Source: an uncultured Bacilli bacterium (lineage in GTDB: Bacteria > Bacillota_I > Bacilli_A > RF39 > UBA660). From it: DNA of 24,267 bases. Shown here piece by piece: positions 1 to 7,628 of the stretch. Position 1 is the first letter of the stretch; each line of letters opens with the position of its first letter. Under the pieces are notes generated by a model, which saw only the letters and a list, made by a program, of their open reading frames with translations, did no database searches and was not told the origin of the DNA. The DNA lies in assembly GCA_948760655.1 (NCBI GenBank), contig CAQBKK010000011.1:1-24267 (forward strand). Reading direction: 5' to 3'. A program made the position numbers and the translations under genes.

Positions 1-327
1 ACATCGAGAAGCATAAGTAGCAAGTTTAATATTTTTATCAATTTTATATGTATTTATTCCTTTTATCAATCCAATAGAACCAATACTTACTAAATCTTCT
101 ATTTCATATCCTGCACTCTCATATTTTTTGGCTAAAAAAACAACTAAGCGTAAGTTATGTTCAATTAAAGAATCTCTAGCACTTTCGTCCCCTTCTTTCA
201 AACGAATGAGTAAAGCTAATTCTTCTTCTTTTCCAAGGGGAGGTGGTAATTTATCTGTACTCCCTACAAAGAAACAATTGGCATATTTTTGCCTCAACCA
301 TAATAGTATTTTTTTAATTACATTCAT
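1..327 (-). CDS. sigE: RNA polymerase sporulation sigma factor SigE, N-terminal 109 codons (cut by window edge)
   Basis: Sigma-E directs early mother-cell transcription in sporulation. It is made as an inactive precursor and activated when SpoIIGA removes an N-terminal pro-sequence. Seen here: a short hydrophobic/basic leader (MNVIKKILLWLRQKYANC), then the LPPPL segment found just after the processing site in SigE proteins, then region 2 with NLRLVV, EDLVSIGSIGLIKG and KLATYASRC. The leader before the processing region is about 18-20 residues, shorter than the 27 or so of Bacillus subtilis. The start ATG (327-325) overlaps the spoIIGA stop in an ATGA arrangement and has GGAGG 7 nt upstream, so the two genes are translationally coupled. 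The reading frame runs off the left edge of the window. Identification rests on sequence similarity I recognise plus the spoIIGA neighbour. Confidence 0.95.
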   Translation of the reverse strand, partial: MNVIKKILLWLRQKYANCFFVGSTDKLPPPLGKEEELALLIRLKEGDESARDSLIEHNLRLVVFLAKKYESAGYEIEDLVSIGSIGLIKGINTYKIDKNIKLATYASRC

Positions 328-1112
328 ATGAGTTCCTCCATTAATTTATTATTTAATATACATTCTACTCCCTCCATCGAAAATTTTTTGTCGCTTATTC
401 CGATAAGATAATTTTTATATATTTTTCCATTCATTTCTATAGATTTTGGTTTAAAACATTTTAACAAATTATGATTGTTTAAACTATGAAAAGGAACATA
501 ATAAAATTTTGTATTCTCTTCTTTTATAATTCCTTTTTCAATTAAAATGATGGGTTTTCCTGTGATGGGATCGACAAGTTTATTTCCAGTATCTAAAAAT
601 CCATTTACAATTAATTTTTTTTGGTTATTTAATGTAATAGATACTTGGTAGGTTAAATTGTATGTACTTTTCATTTTCTTAGCTTGTCTATAATAAATAT
701 ATAAAATAACAGGAGAAATTATGATAAGAACACATGCATTTATAGAAATACCTTTGTTTATAAATACCATTCCCATATGTGTATAAGAGAATTCTAAATT
801 CAAATAGTAAAGAAAACCACCTAAAATGACACTAATCATATAAAAGTAACCTAAATTATTAAAAAAATATTTCAGGTCTTTGTATCCAAAAGCAATTATT
901 ACCATGAAAGTAGCTATTCCTATTTTAAAGAGAAACAAAGAAAAAGAGCCGATATTCCAAAATAAAAAAAGAACGGACAGACTTCCCAAAAAAGCTCCTG
1001 CTATAATTCTTTTTAATTTGCTGTTTCTTTTTAATACAATTGAAGTAGTAAGTAATAAAAGAAAGTCTAAATATAAATTTAATACAAATACCAAATCAAC
1101 ATAAACTTTCAT
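324..1112 (-). CDS. spoIIGA: Sporulation sigma-E factor-processing peptidase SpoIIGA
   Basis: Membrane-embedded aspartic protease of the asymmetric sporulation septum; it cleaves pro-sigma-E, the product of the next gene. The 262-aa protein has about five hydrophobic segments in residues 1-141, typical of the family, followed by a soluble domain. That domain carries LDTGN at 173-177, the aspartyl-protease signature (D174 presumed catalytic), then DPITGKPIIL. It is slightly shorter than the usual 280-310 aa. The start ATG at 1112 has GGTGATT immediately upstream, matching the 3' half of the Shine-Dalgarno consensus. The stop overlaps the sigE start by 4 nt. Only 62 bp now separate the start codon from an inserted IS, so the native upstream regulatory DNA may be displaced. 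Confidence 0.93.
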   Translation of the reverse strand: MKVYVDLVFVLNLYLDFLLLLTTSIVLKRNSKLKRIIAGAFLGSLSVLFLFWNIGSFSLFLFKIGIATFMVIIAFGYKDLKYFFNNLGYFYMISVILGGFLYYLNLEFSYTHMGMVFINKGISINACVLIIISPVILYIYYRQAKKMKSTYNLTYQVSITLNNQKKLIVNGFLDTGNKLVDPITGKPIILIEKGIIKEENTKFYYVPFHSLNNHNLLKCFKPKSIEMNGKIYKNYLIGISDKKFSMEGVECILNNKLMEELI

Positions 1113-1127
1113 AGAATCACCAAAAAT

Positions 1128-1161
1128 AGTATATAAAAAAACAACATAAGATTATGTCGTT
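1128..1161 (-). promoter_or_regulatory. Candidate spoIIGA promoter with possible Spo0A box
   Basis: On the minus strand a TATACT -10 (1133-1128) would place the start of transcription near 1121, just before the spoIIGA ribosome site. TGTCGTT (1155-1161, plus strand) matches the Spo0A box TGTCGAA at 5 of 7 positions and would lie at about -34 to -40. That is where Spo0A binds at spoIIG of B. subtilis, a sigma-A promoter with unusually wide spacing. No good -35 hexamer is visible, which fits an activator-dependent promoter. The element overlaps the ftsZ terminator hairpin. This is a positional argument only. Confidence 0.35.
1135..1160 (-). terminator. Rho-independent terminator, originally of ftsA-ftsZ
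   Basis: On the minus strand ACGACATAA and TTATGTTGT pair over 9 bp (one G-U) around a 2-nt turn, followed by TTTTTT (1140-1135). It lies just downstream of where ftsZ ended before the IS inserted. It is now about 1.5 kb from the ftsZ stop. Confidence 0.6.
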
Positions 1162-1166
1162 TTACG

Positions 1167-1174
1167 TTTATTTT
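1167..1174. repeat. Left target-site duplication of the IS
   Basis: TTTATTTT directly abuts the left end of the IS and is repeated exactly at 2648-2655. An 8-bp duplication is the usual size for ISL3-family elements. The perfect match indicates a relatively recent insertion and fixes the element boundaries. Confidence 0.88.
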
Positions 1175-1199
1175 GGTTGTAAAATATTTAGTGTGTGTA
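1175..1199. repeat. Left terminal inverted repeat of the IS
   Basis: 25 nt beginning GGTTGTAAAA and ending TAGTGTGTGTA. It matches the right end at 16 of 25 positions, with the terminal GGTT and inner 11 bp identical. The middle of this left end has diverged more than the right end, which carries the TTGTCAAATAG form typical of ISL3 ends. Confidence 0.82.
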
Positions 1200-1237
1200 A
1201 CGTATTTTGTTATATGCACTATTTTTATAAAAATAAA

Positions 1238-1266
1238 AAGACAGATAAGCAAATACCTGATACAAT
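1238..1266 (+). promoter_or_regulatory. Transposase promoter (extended -10)
   Basis: AAGACA (1238-1243, 4 of 6 to consensus), 17-nt spacer, then TACAAT (1261-1266) preceded by TG at 1258-1259, giving an extended -10. It lies 36 nt upstream of the likely transposase start at 1303. Confidence 0.5.
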
Positions 1267-1302
1267 TTAAGTGACCAAACAAAAATGAAAGCAGGTGCTT
1301 AT

Positions 1303-2582
1303 ATGTCTAATCAAAATTATATTATGGAAATACTAGAATTGAAAGATAATAATATTCATTTTTATGAAAATTATTATTATAAAGAGAAAATTAAAGGCTT
1401 TGATTGTAAAATCTTTGAAGGCTACTTATCTTATCAACCTACTCATTGCTATAAATGTGGTTCTGTCTTTGATGATTTATTTGAAAAACATGGTTTTATT
1501 ACCTCTAATATTAAAATTCCTAATGTCTCTGGTTATAAAACAATCCTTCGTCTTCATAAACAACGTTATCTTTGCAAACATTGTAAAAAGCTTTTACTCT
1601 AAAATCCAATATTGTTAATTTTGGTTGTTTTATTTCCAATAATACCAAATGCCATGTTGCTAAAGATTTATTAAAGAAACGTTCTGAAAAAGATATTGCT
1701 ATTGATAATAATGTCTCTCCTAATACGGTGGAACGTATTATGGATTCTTATTATGACTCTACAAAGATTTGTAAAAATTACCTTCCTAAAGTTCTTTCTT
1801 TTGATGAGTTTAAATCTGTTAAATATGCTGATGGTGCTATGAGTTTTCATTTATGTAATGGAGAAACTGGAAAAACAATAGATATTGTGGAAGATAGAAG
1901 ATTGTTTAGTTTGATGAAATATTTCTCTTACTATTCTCATCAATCTCGCTCTCGCGTTCAATATATTGTTATTGATATGTATTCTCCTTATGTTTCCTTA
2001 ATTAAAAAGATGTTTCCTAATGCTAAAATCATTATTGATAAATTTCATCTTATTCAATTAATCTCTAGATCCTTAAATAAAACTAGAATTCAACTTATGA
2101 AAAAAGACAAAAAGAATTATAACAAATTAAAGCGCTACTGGAAATTGCTTCTTAAAAATAACGATGAGTTAGATTTTGAAACTTGGAAACGTTTTACTTG
2201 TTTTTCTTCTCTTATGACGGAAAGAGATGTTGTTAATTTTATTATTAATCTAAATGAAGAATTAAAACATACTTATCTTTTATATCAACGTTTACTATCT
2301 GCATTCAAATCAAAAGATAAATCTGCTTTTCTTCTAATTTTAAATGAAAAACATGATAACATTTCTGATTATATGAAAACTTCTCTTCATACTCTTATTC
2401 AATTTCAAAATATGATTCTTAATACTTTTGATAACAACTTTCATAATGGATTTATTGAAGGAAATAATAATTTTATTAAAGTTCTTAAACGAATTGCTTT
2501 TGGATTTCGTTCTTTTCGTAGATTTAAAGCTCGCATTATGATTTGTAAAGGGTTAATTTCAATTAAAAAAGTTAATACCTAA
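1303..2582 (+). pseudogene. ISL3-family transposase, split by a single frameshift
   Basis: DDE transposase that would move the surrounding IS. The N-terminal part carries a zinc ribbon (CYKCG, then CKHCKK) and stops at 1600-1602. Sequence in the next frame continues the same protein (TLKSNIVNFGCFISNNTKC...) through a helix-turn-helix (DIAIDNNVSPNTVERIM). The catalytic core follows: SFDEF, YIVIDMYSPY, IIIDKFHLIQL and, near the C-terminus, FIEGNNNFIKVLKR with GFRSFRRFKARI. These are the conserved D, D and E regions of ISL3 transposases. One base appears to be missing after 1590: adding one restores CKKTFTLKSN. The start at 1303 is preferred over the in-frame ATG at 1285 because AGCAGGTG lies 6 nt upstream of it. 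Total length would be about 425 aa, normal for the family. It could be a real inactivating mutation or an assembly error. Confidence 0.88.
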
Positions 2583-2594
2583 TTCAGTATTAAC
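2565..2594 (-). terminator. Terminator inside the right end of the IS, facing incoming host transcription
   Basis: On the minus strand GTTAATAC and GTATTAAC (2594-2587 and 2578-2571) form a perfect 8-bp stem with an 8-nt loop, followed by TTTTTT (2570-2565). It overlaps the last transposase codons. It would stop ftsZ read-through from entering the transposase gene in antisense and may now be the working ftsA-ftsZ terminator. Confidence 0.62.
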
Positions 2595-2622
2595 CCTATA
2601 CTTATTATCACTTTTTTGTGTC

Positions 2623-2647
2623 TACACACACTATTTGACAATTAACC
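2623..2647. repeat. Right terminal inverted repeat of the IS
   Basis: Read inward from 2647 it begins GGTTAATTGTCAAATAG and ends GTGTGTGTA. It shares the outer GGTT and an 11-bp inner block with the left end. Confidence 0.82.
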
Positions 2648-2655
2648 TTTATTTT
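2648..2655. repeat. Right target-site duplication of the IS
   Basis: TTTATTTT, identical to 1167-1174. It starts directly at the right end of the element and ends 1 bp from the ftsZ stop codon (2659-2657). Confidence 0.88.
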
Positions 2656-2656
2656 T

Positions 2657-3757
2657 TTAGAATCCACTATGATTTCTTAAAAATGGAGGAATATCGTATT
2701 CTGTATCTAATTCTTCTTCATATCTTCTTCTTTTTTGTTTATTTTCTTCTACATAACTTGTTGTTTCCATTCCTCCACTACTTCCACTTGAAGTTTTTTT
2801 CCCATCAAATCCAGTAGCTATAACGGTTACAATTACTTCTTCATTTAGATTGGAATTGGGAATGGCACCAAATATAATATTAATGTCATTGTTTGCAGCA
2901 GAACGTACTGTCTCTACTGCATCTTCAATTTCAAAAAGCGTCAAAGAGTCTCCACCAGTAATATTTATAATGGCATCTGTTGCTCCTTCAATGGTTGTTT
3001 CTAAAAGAGCACTTGATACTGCTTGTTCTGCCGCTTCTACAGCACGATTTTCACCAACACCCATGCCAATTCCTATTAAAGCTGTTCCTGATTTTTCCAT
3101 TACTGTTTTTACATCTGCAAAGTCTAAGTTAATAATTCCTGTTACAGCTATCAAATCAGAAATGGATTGAACACCTCTATGTAAGACATTATCTACTTCT
3201 TTAAAAGCATCTTGGAAACTTGTTGTTTTATCAATAATATCTCTTAAACGATCATTAGGTATAATAATTAATGTATCTACATGTTTTTTTAGTTCTTCTA
3301 AACCAACAAGAGCATGTTCCATTCTTCTTTTTCCTTCAAAGCGGAATGGTTTGGTAACAATTCCAACAGTTAAAGCTCCTAGGTCTTGGGCAATTTCTGC
3401 AATTACTGGAGCTGCTCCAGTACCCGTTCCACCACCTAGTCCACAAGCAATAAAGACCATATCAGCACCACGAATAGCTTCTTCAATCTCTGCCTTATTT
3501 TCTAAAGCAGCTTCTCTTCCTACTTCAGGATTTGATCCAGCACCACGACCACCCGTAATACTTTCTCCAATTTGAATTTTATATTGAGCTTTAGAGGCAT
3601 CTAATACTTGTTTGTCAGTATTTACAACATAGAACTCGACCCCTTGTACGCCTTCTTCAATCATTCTATTAACAGCATTACAACCGCCACCGCCAGCACC
3701 AAATACTTTTATTTTAGCAATAGGATTTATTTTTAATCCGTTACTTATTCCGTCCAT
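2657..3757 (-). CDS. ftsZ: Cell division protein FtsZ
   Basis: Tubulin-like GTPase that polymerises into the cytokinetic Z-ring. Visible features, numbered from the ATG at 3757: nucleotide-binding start [15 protein letters not shown], tubulin signature GGGTGTG at about 108-114, and the T7 synergy-loop motif [11 protein letters not shown] at about 210-220. A short variable linker ([25 protein letters not shown]) leads to the C-terminal peptide [13 protein letters not shown], which binds FtsA and other partners. At 366 aa it is normal length. A GTG at 3766 would add three residues but lies only 1 nt from the AAGGAG site (3773-3768). The ATG at 3757, about 10 nt from it, is preferred. That ribosome site overlaps the ftsA stop, so the two genes form a tight operon. 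The IS begins just past the stop codon. Confidence 0.97.
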   Translation of the reverse strand: MDGISNGLKINPIAKIKVFGAGGGGCNAVNRMIEEGVQGVEFYVVNTDKQVLDASKAQYKIQIGESITGGRGAGSNPEVGREAALENKAEIEEAIRGADMVFIACGLGGGTGTGAAPVIAEIAQDLGALTVGIVTKPFRFEGKRRMEHALVGLEELKKHVDTLIIIPNDRLRDIIDKTTSFQDAFKEVDNVLHRGVQSISDLIAVTGIINLDFADVKTVMEKSGTALIGIGMGVGENRAVEAAEQAVSSALLETTIEGATDAIINITGGDSLTLFEIEDAVETVRSAANNDINIIFGAIPNSNLNEEVIVTVIATGFDGKKTSSGSSGGMETTSYVEENKQKRRRYEEELDTEYDIPPFLRNHSGF

Positions 3758-3771
3758 AAGACACACTCTCC

Positions 3772-5016
3772 TTAATTATCGAAAAAATATCCAAATAATT
3801 TTCCTAAAATAGAATTTTCAGATATATTTAATTTTTTATGTTTTCCACTCAATTCTTCTTGTTCTTCTAAAGTGAAGATAGAAAATTCTTTTTCGCGTAA
3901 CTCTAGCTTACTATTGTAATTCTTAATCAATCCTAAACAAGCTGAATATTTATTGTTTCGAACTCCTATTTCTGGTATTTTTGCTAAAGTTGCAAATTTA
4001 CCAAATATGCTTTCCATTGTAAGTTCAAAATCAGGCATTTCACTTACGCCACCCGTCACTATTATATAATGAATTTCTTTTTTTGTTAAGTGATTAATTT
4101 GTTTTTTTGCAATATTTCCAATTTCTTCTAAGCGACTCATGATAATTTCACTTAACTCATATTGATTAATCGTAATATTGTCTCCTAATCTATTGGTAAC
4201 ATTTACTACAGCTGATGCACTTGCCATTCGTTTATGAGCAAGTCCTAAAGTCTCTTTTAAATTTCTTGCATCATTTTTTGTTACCTTATATATAAATGAT
4301 ATATCATTATCAATATTTTGTCCACCCATTTCCACTACAGTCGTATTTGTTAAAACTCCTTTATTAAAAATAGATATTGTAGTTGTAGACTCTCCAATAT
4401 TAATAATGGCTCCTGTTTGATTTCTTATTTTTTCATTTTCTATACAGCTATAATCTCCTATGGAAGTAAGAGTTACATCAATAATTTCTATCCCTAATTT
4501 TTCTATACATTCTATAAAGGGATCTACATGAACTTTGGGGGCAATTGTGACTACCGTTTTGACAGCTAATTTATTGGCAATTCTATTTAAGGGATTTTTA
4601 ACTATATCGTTTTCATTTATTTTAAAACTTGTAGGCACTAAACCAACAATCTCAAATTCAGGAGGAATTCGATTATAAATAGATGCTTGCATTGCTCTTA
4701 CAATATCTATTCCCCTTATGATTTTATCTTCACTGGTAATGGTTGTACTTCCTTCACTCATTAAAAATTCTGTATCAAAACCAGGAACAGAAATGGCTAA
4801 TTTTTTTATTTTTAACCCTAAAACATCTTCTGCTTTTTTTAAAGTTGTTTTAATAACAGGAGTCAGTATTTCTTTATTTACAATTAATCCTTTTTTTATG
4901 CCTTTTGCATCTACTTCCGAAACAGCTAAAATATTGGTTTTATTTTTTACGATTTCAGCAACAATTAACTTTATGGTGTTTGTTCCCATATCCATACTAG
5001 CTATTATCTTTCTCAT
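3772..5016 (-). CDS. ftsA: Cell division protein FtsA
   Basis: Actin-fold ATPase that tethers FtsZ filaments to the membrane. The 414-aa protein starts [22 protein letters not shown] (phosphate 1 loop of the actin fold). It has the 1C-type insertion region, the second phosphate motif [16 protein letters not shown] and the adenosine motif [11 protein letters not shown]. The C-terminus [12 protein letters not shown] is an amphipathic helix of the kind used as the membrane-targeting sequence. TAGGAGAAACGT precedes the ATG, and a good sigma-A-type promoter lies upstream (5073-5045). It is the first gene of the ftsA-ftsZ operon; its stop overlaps the ftsZ ribosome site. Confidence 0.96.
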   Translation of the reverse strand: MRKIIASMDMGTNTIKLIVAEIVKNKTNILAVSEVDAKGIKKGLIVNKEILTPVIKTTLKKAEDVLGLKIKKLAISVPGFDTEFLMSEGSTTITSEDKIIRGIDIVRAMQASIYNRIPPEFEIVGLVPTSFKINENDIVKNPLNRIANKLAVKTVVTIAPKVHVDPFIECIEKLGIEIIDVTLTSIGDYSCIENEKIRNQTGAIINIGESTTTISIFNKGVLTNTTVVEMGGQNIDNDISFIYKVTKNDARNLKETLGLAHKRMASASAVVNVTNRLGDNITINQYELSEIIMSRLEEIGNIAKKQINHLTKKEIHYIIVTGGVSEMPDFELTMESIFGKFATLAKIPEIGVRNNKYSACLGLIKNYNSKLELREKEFSIFTLEEQEELSGKHKKLNISENSILGKLFGYFFDN

Positions 5017-5044
5017 ACGTTTCTCCTATTTTTTACTAAGTATA

Positions 5045-5073
5045 ATTATATAAAACTTAGCATTAAAACTCAA
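5045..5073 (-). promoter_or_regulatory. ftsA-ftsZ promoter
   Basis: Minus strand TTGAGT (5073-5068), 17-nt spacer, TATAAT (5050-5045), followed about 15 nt later by the ftsA ribosome site. Close to the sigma-A consensus. Confidence 0.7.
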
Positions 5074-5102
5074 GAAATTTCATACAAATTTTCATGAATT
5101 CG

Positions 5103-5117
5103 TTTTGTTAAACAAAA
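5103..5117. repeat. 15-bp palindrome upstream of the ftsA promoter
   Basis: TTTTGTT-A-AACAAAA lies about 30 bp upstream of the ftsA -35, in the divergent ftsA/murC spacer. It could be an operator, but A/T-rich palindromes arise easily here. Nothing else was recognised in the 5118-5250 stretch. Confidence 0.25.
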
Positions 5118-5253
5118 TATCTTATACTCATTTATGCAATTTTAGATTGGAATTCATTGGTACTTATATCCCTCTATTATATTAAACATTATTACTTATT
5201 TTTTTATGTAACAAAATTAATACATTAACAATTATTTTTCTTTCTATAAATGA

Positions 5254-5281
5254 TTGCAAATATTTATGCATACGTTATAAT
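5254..5281 (+). promoter_or_regulatory. murC promoter
   Basis: TTGCAA (5254-5259), 16-nt spacer, TATAAT (5276-5281), then GAGG at 5293-5296, 8 nt before the murC ATG. Confidence 0.7.
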
Positions 5282-5304
5282 AAAGAGGAAATGAGGTTAT
5301 TTAA

Positions 5305-6684
5305 ATGAAGTTAGAAAGTATAAAGGAATATAAAAGAATTCATATGATAGGTATTGGTGGGGTAAGTATGAGTGGACTTGCAGAACACCTACTCCATTAT
5401 GGATTTGTAGTTACTGGAAGTGATGCTAAAGAAAGTGAAAATACAAAACATTTAAAAGCACTAGGTATTGATGTAACTATTGGTCATCAGCCAGAAAAAA
5501 TTAATACCGCCGACTTAGTTGTTTATACCGCTGCCATTCCTAAAGAAGATATGGAGTATGTATATGCTTTAGAACATGGGAAAAAAATGATGGAGAGAAG
5601 TGAGTTTTTAGGTTGTATTACTAAGTGTTATAAGGAATGTATTTGTATTAGTGGAACTCATGGAAAAACTACTACTACTTCGATGATTTCTATGTGTTTT
5701 TTGGAAGCAAACTTAGATCCTACTATTGAAGTTGGGGCTTTTCTAGAGCCAATTGGTGGGAATAATAAAACAGGAAATAGTGAATATTTTATTTTAGAAG
5801 CATGCGAATATGTTGATTCTTTTTTGAAATTTTATCCTCATACCATTGTCCTTTTAAATATAGATAATGACCATTTAGATTATTTTAAAAATTTAGATGC
5901 AATTAAACATTCTTTTTTCAAATTTACAGAAAAATTAAATGATACAGGGGTTATTGTTGCTAATGTAGATGATTCAAATACATGTGATGTTTTAAGTCAG
6001 ACAAATCACAAAATCATTAGTTATGGAATTCAAAATCAAGAAGCTACTTTTGTGGCTACAAATATAAAAAGGAATGATGAGGGTTATCCTACTTTTGATG
6101 TTTTAAAAGAAAAACAATATTTTGGCTCATTTACTTTGCATGTTCGTGGTAAACATAATATTTTGAATGCACTTGCTACTATAGCAACGAGTGACTTGTA
6201 TCATATTCCAGTTTCTGTTATCCAAAGAGGTCTTTTTGCATTTACTGGGGCAAATAGGAGATTTCAATTGATTGGAACTTATAAAGGAATTCCTGTTATA
6301 GATGACTATGCGCATCATCCAACAGAAATAAATGCAACTTTGGCTGCTTCTAAAGAAGTGTCTCACAATGAAGTATGGGCTGTTTTTGAACCACATACTT
6401 ATTCAAGAACAGAAGCACATTTAAAAGAATTTGCGAGTGTTTTAAAAAATTTTGACCATGTTATCTTGTCTGAAATTTACGCTGCTCGAGAGATAAATAC
6501 AACAGGTATTTCTTCAAAAGATTTGGAAAAAGAAATAAAAAAAGAAAATCCCAATTGTATTTTCTTGGATTCCTATGAAAAAATTATTAACTACTTAAAG
6601 GAGAATGTACAGCAAGATGATTTAATTGTAACTATTGGGGCTGGAACTATCAATCAAGTTGGATATGCTCTTATTGAAAAATAA
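5305..6684 (+). CDS. murC: UDP-N-acetylmuramate--L-alanine ligase MurC
   Basis: ATP-dependent cytoplasmic ligase that adds L-alanine to UDP-N-acetylmuramic acid, the first amino acid of the peptidoglycan stem peptide. The 459-aa product has the N-terminal nucleotide-binding MIGIGGVSMSGLAEHLL, the ATP-binding loop SGTHGKTTTT (about 116-125), LLNIDNDHLDYF of the Mur ligase central domain, and VIDDYAHHPTEI at the start of the C-terminal domain. GAGG precedes the ATG by 8 nt, and a promoter lies at 5254-5281. It stands alone, followed by a terminator, rather than in a classic dcw cluster. MurD (7629-8957) and MurB (17318-18208) are elsewhere in the window. Confidence 0.97.
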   Translation: MKLESIKEYKRIHMIGIGGVSMSGLAEHLLHYGFVVTGSDAKESENTKHLKALGIDVTIGHQPEKINTADLVVYTAAIPKEDMEYVYALEHGKKMMERSEFLGCITKCYKECICISGTHGKTTTTSMISMCFLEANLDPTIEVGAFLEPIGGNNKTGNSEYFILEACEYVDSFLKFYPHTIVLLNIDNDHLDYFKNLDAIKHSFFKFTEKLNDTGVIVANVDDSNTCDVLSQTNHKIISYGIQNQEATFVATNIKRNDEGYPTFDVLKEKQYFGSFTLHVRGKHNILNALATIATSDLYHIPVSVIQRGLFAFTGANRRFQLIGTYKGIPVIDDYAHHPTEINATLAASKEVSHNEVWAVFEPHTYSRTEAHLKEFASVLKNFDHVILSEIYAAREINTTGISSKDLEKEIKKENPNCIFLDSYEKIINYLKENVQQDDLIVTIGAGTINQVGYALIEK

Positions 6685-6763
6685 AATTGATTTTCATTTA
6701 AGCAAAAGTACTTCTGTGGAAACACCTTTTAGAGTAAATGGATATTTAACTTAAATATGTGAG

Positions 6764-6793
6764 AAAGCACTTACAAAAAAAAGTGTTTTTTTC
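6764..6793 (+). terminator. murC terminator
   Basis: AAAGCACTT (6764-6772) pairs with AAGTGTTTT (6781-6789, one G-U) around an A-rich 8-nt loop and runs into a T tract ending at 6792. Confidence 0.6.
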
Positions 6794-6988
6794 TAACCCA
6801 AAAGGTTATTTCTGATAAAGAACGAACCTAAAAATAAATATTTACGATTAGATAGAGTTACACTAAAATACTAATTACGAAATAAATACTATAAAAATGG
6901 TAAATTTCTAGAAAATTGATTTAGTAAGATTTTAATTCATTTCCAAACCCAATCAATTTTATTAGCCAATTGCCTACTTTCTAAAATT

Positions 6989-7025
6989 AAAAAATGTAAA
7001 TCTAAATTAGAGATTCACATTTTTT
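6989..7025 (-). terminator. Terminator of the DUF1307-like lipoprotein gene
   Basis: A near-perfect 15-bp inverted repeat (6989-7003 with 7011-7025, one G-U pair, 7-nt loop) bounded by A and T tracts. On the minus strand it ends in TTTTTT just after the lipoprotein stop. It may work in both directions. Confidence 0.65.
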
Positions 7026-7029
7026 CTAT

Positions 7030-7485
7030 TTATTTTTCACAAGTGATACCAGCTGCTTCATAAGCACTTTTTAAGTCATCAATTTTAATTTTACCATCTT
7101 GAATTAATTGAGCATTTGCTGAATCAATTTCAATCATTTTATTAGTATCAATTTGGTCATAATCAATTTCAACAGTACTTGTTAATGTATTATCATTTAC
7201 TTCTACATTGTAGTTGTAATGTTCTAAATCTTTATATGGTTCATAAGTTTCTTCTACGGTTTTCTTATAAGTATCTAAAAGTTCTGTATCATCGATAGAA
7301 ATTTTTTCTGTAGATTTTACTTTAGATACTGTTGAACCCTTGTAATCTACTTCATAACGCAAATCAGCTTTCATACCATTTTGATTCATTGTTCTTGTAC
7401 AAGTCATTGTTTTTGTTTTACCACAACCTGTTGCAAATAAAAATACACAGCAAGCTAATACTAAAAACTTCTTCAAAACTCTCAC
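7030..7485 (-). CDS. Small lipoprotein, DUF1307/YehR-like
   Basis: A 151-aa exported lipoprotein. It has a basic start, a hydrophobic stretch and the lipobox FATGC (Cys21, predicted lipidation site). The mature part, RYEVDYKGSTVSKVKSTEKIS followed by TVEIDYDQID, resembles the DUF1307 family (E. coli YehR), whose function is not established. Cysteines near both ends (CTRT and GITCEK) could form a disulfide. The start is uncertain: a GTG at 7485 with AGGA 5 nt upstream, or a TTG at 7476 about 10 nt after GAAGGG; both leave the signal peptide intact. It lies convergent to murC and divergent from murD. DUF1307 is my recognition from sequence pattern, not a search result. Confidence 0.75.
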   Translation of the reverse strand: MRVLKKFLVLACCVFLFATGCGKTKTMTCTRTMNQNGMKADLRYEVDYKGSTVSKVKSTEKISIDDTELLDTYKKTVEETYEPYKDLEHYNYNVEVNDNTLTSTVEIDYDQIDTNKMIEIDSANAQLIQDGKIKIDDLKSAYEAAGITCEK

Positions 7486-7543
7486 ACCCTTCCTATTTAT
7501 AATATATCAAAAAATTATATGATTGAAAAGGGATAAATTTGCA

Positions 7544-7572
7544 TAGAAAAATAAAGGAATTTGCTCTATAAT
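7544..7572 (+). promoter_or_regulatory. Candidate murD promoter
   Basis: TAGAAA (7544-7549), 17-nt spacer, TATAAT (7567-7572). The 56-nt leader contains AAGTGA/TCACTT (7589-7594 and 7605-7610), a weak 6-bp hairpin just before the GGAGGG ribosome site (7617-7622). Confidence 0.5.
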
Positions 7573-7628
7573 AGTCATATAATTTAACAAGTGAATATCT
7601 TTACTCACTTATTTTTGGAGGGTTATAT

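Larger units (their letters stand above)
1175..2647 (+). mobile_element. ISL3-family insertion sequence (1473 bp), inserted between ftsZ and spoIIGA
   Basis: The element is bounded by imperfect 25-bp terminal inverted repeats (1175-1199 and 2623-2647). Both ends begin GGTT, and both contain an identical inner block TAGTGTGTGTA. Perfect 8-bp direct repeats TTTATTTT flank it. It carries a single ISL3-type transposase gene on the plus strand, opposite to the host genes. The insertion point is 1 bp past the ftsZ stop codon, in what was a roughly 62-bp ftsZ-spoIIGA spacer. GGTT-starting ends, 8-bp duplications and a DDE transposase with an N-terminal zinc ribbon are all ISL3 traits. The transposase carries a frameshift, so this copy is probably not autonomous unless the shift is a sequencing error. 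Confidence 0.92.
6685..7029. other. Non-coding spacer between murC and the DUF1307-like lipoprotein gene
   Basis: No convincing gene is seen in this 345-bp A/T-rich stretch. It contains the murC terminator (6764-6793) and the terminator of the facing lipoprotein gene (6989-7025). AAAATTGATT occurs at 6683-6692 and 6912-6921, and its inverse AATCAATTTT at 6951-6960. The 10-bp inverted pair 6683/6960 could be a remnant of a small mobile sequence, but no target duplication was found. Confidence 0.4.

Noticed and set aside
1285..1302. ATG at 1285 as the transposase start
   Set aside because: It lacks a ribosome site, whereas AGCAGGTG is correctly placed for the in-frame ATG at 1303.
2850..3575. 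Plus-strand open frames inside ftsZ
   Set aside because: Antisense to the conserved tubulin-like core, Ala/Pro/Ser-rich shadow translations without ribosome sites.
6127..6396. Minus-strand open frame inside murC
   Set aside because: murC is complete and well supported on the plus strand; this frame is a composition shadow.
6695..6735. Zinc-ribbon-like fragment (FKQKYFCGNTF) after murC
   Set aside because: Only about 11 codons with one Cys and no continuation; too short to support a gene remnant.
6683..6960. Possible miniature mobile element with AAAATTGATT/AATCAATTTT ends
   Set aside because: The repeats are short and A/T-rich, a third copy lies inside, one arm overlaps the murC stop, and no target duplication is visible.
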